Below are positions 47,686 through 47,701 of a stretch of DNA of 47,701 nucleotides, in pieces (position 1 is the first letter of the stretch; each line of letters begins with the position of its first letter). Under the pieces are notes generated by a model. That model saw nothing but the letters and a program-made list of their open reading frames with translations. It did not search any database and had not been told where the DNA came from. The position numbers and the translations under genes are program-made. Source of the DNA: Curtobacterium sp. MCBA15_009 (GTDB taxonomy: Bacteria; Actinomycetota; Actinomycetes; Actinomycetales; Microbacteriaceae); NCBI RefSeq assembly GCF_001864895.1, contig NZ_MJGO01000038.1:260775-308475 (forward strand), given 5' to 3'.

Positions 47686-47701
47686 GACGGACGGGAGGCC
47701 C
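47686..47701. repeat. Left half of dispersed GACGGGAGGCCC palindrome, cut by window edge
   Basis: GACGGACGGGAGGCCC at the window end equals the left arm of the elements at 15013 and 41587. It lies ~70 nt upstream of the TetR start. Confidence 0.75.

Overview
This is a gene-dense chromosomal window from a very GC-rich actinobacterium. Several things point to the Microbacteriaceae, most likely Curtobacterium or a close relative: strong G/C bias at third codon positions, many leaderless promoters (TANNNT followed 6-8 nt later by ATG/GTG), a sortase-E type LAxTG wall-sorting signal, the histidine phosphatase/DUF3090/SCO1664 gene trio, short BLUF photoreceptors and MMPL/MarR/TetR-rich accessory content. 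The genus is an inference from gene content, not a database result. I see no integrase, transposase, phage, plasmid or CRISPR gene, so the region reads as ordinary chromosome with metabolic islands and many short palindromic repeats between genes.

Layout. 1-330: paired hairpin repeats. 327-6179: a carbohydrate locus, with a LacI regulator and Gfo/Idh/MocA oxidoreductase leftward and a divergent MalF/MalG/solute-binding importer (no ATPase) rightward from a shared promoter. 6269-7938: two BLUF photoreceptors flanking a TetR/ScbR-like regulator. 8016-11273: an AI-2E family exporter divergent from the conserved phosphatase, DUF3090 and SCO1664 trio. 11595-14973: a MoxR/BchI-like AAA+ ATPase with a VWA protein. 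15219-17494: a sugar-porter MFS permease and a GntR regulator. 17960-18049: tRNA-Ser(GCT). 18217-19987: an MFS exporter with a divergent MarR regulator. 20316-24987: a second MoxR operon (MoxR, DUF58, TgpA-like transglutaminase). 25072-29314: TetR, a TRIC-type channel and a wall-anchored 5'-nucleotidase. 29412-32905: a second Gfo/Idh/MocA protein, glucose-6-phosphate dehydrogenase and a dienelactone hydrolase. 33004-33076: tRNA-Arg(ACG). 33150-36719: GNAT, a lipoprotein, a small membrane protein and an OafA-like acyltransferase. 36883-41564: a ROK regulator and a xylose/ribose-type importer. 41650-43507: Old Yellow Enzyme, a small zinc-ribbon protein and an OhrR-type MarR regulator. 43510-44226: a repeat-filled gene desert. 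44227-47613: an MMPL/RND exporter with its TetR regulator.

How it works together. Two sugar-uptake systems each sit with a regulator (LacI; ROK) and could feed central metabolism. Two AAA+ MoxR systems probably act as chaperones: one with a VWA partner, one with DUF58/transglutaminase partners at the envelope. Two redox or drug-responsive units carry clear operator palindromes: OhrR-MarR with OYE, and TetR with MMPL.

The least explained material is noncoding: (i) a dispersed long palindrome with conserved outer arms (GACGGGAGGCCCG), found at least four times in full plus once cut at each window edge; (ii) a second class of 13-16 bp inverted repeats with 27-31 nt loops and differing sequences; (iii) six degenerate ~71-bp repeats in three pairs at 43579-44095. 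The BLUF-TetR-BLUF arrangement is the best candidate for an undescribed protein system.
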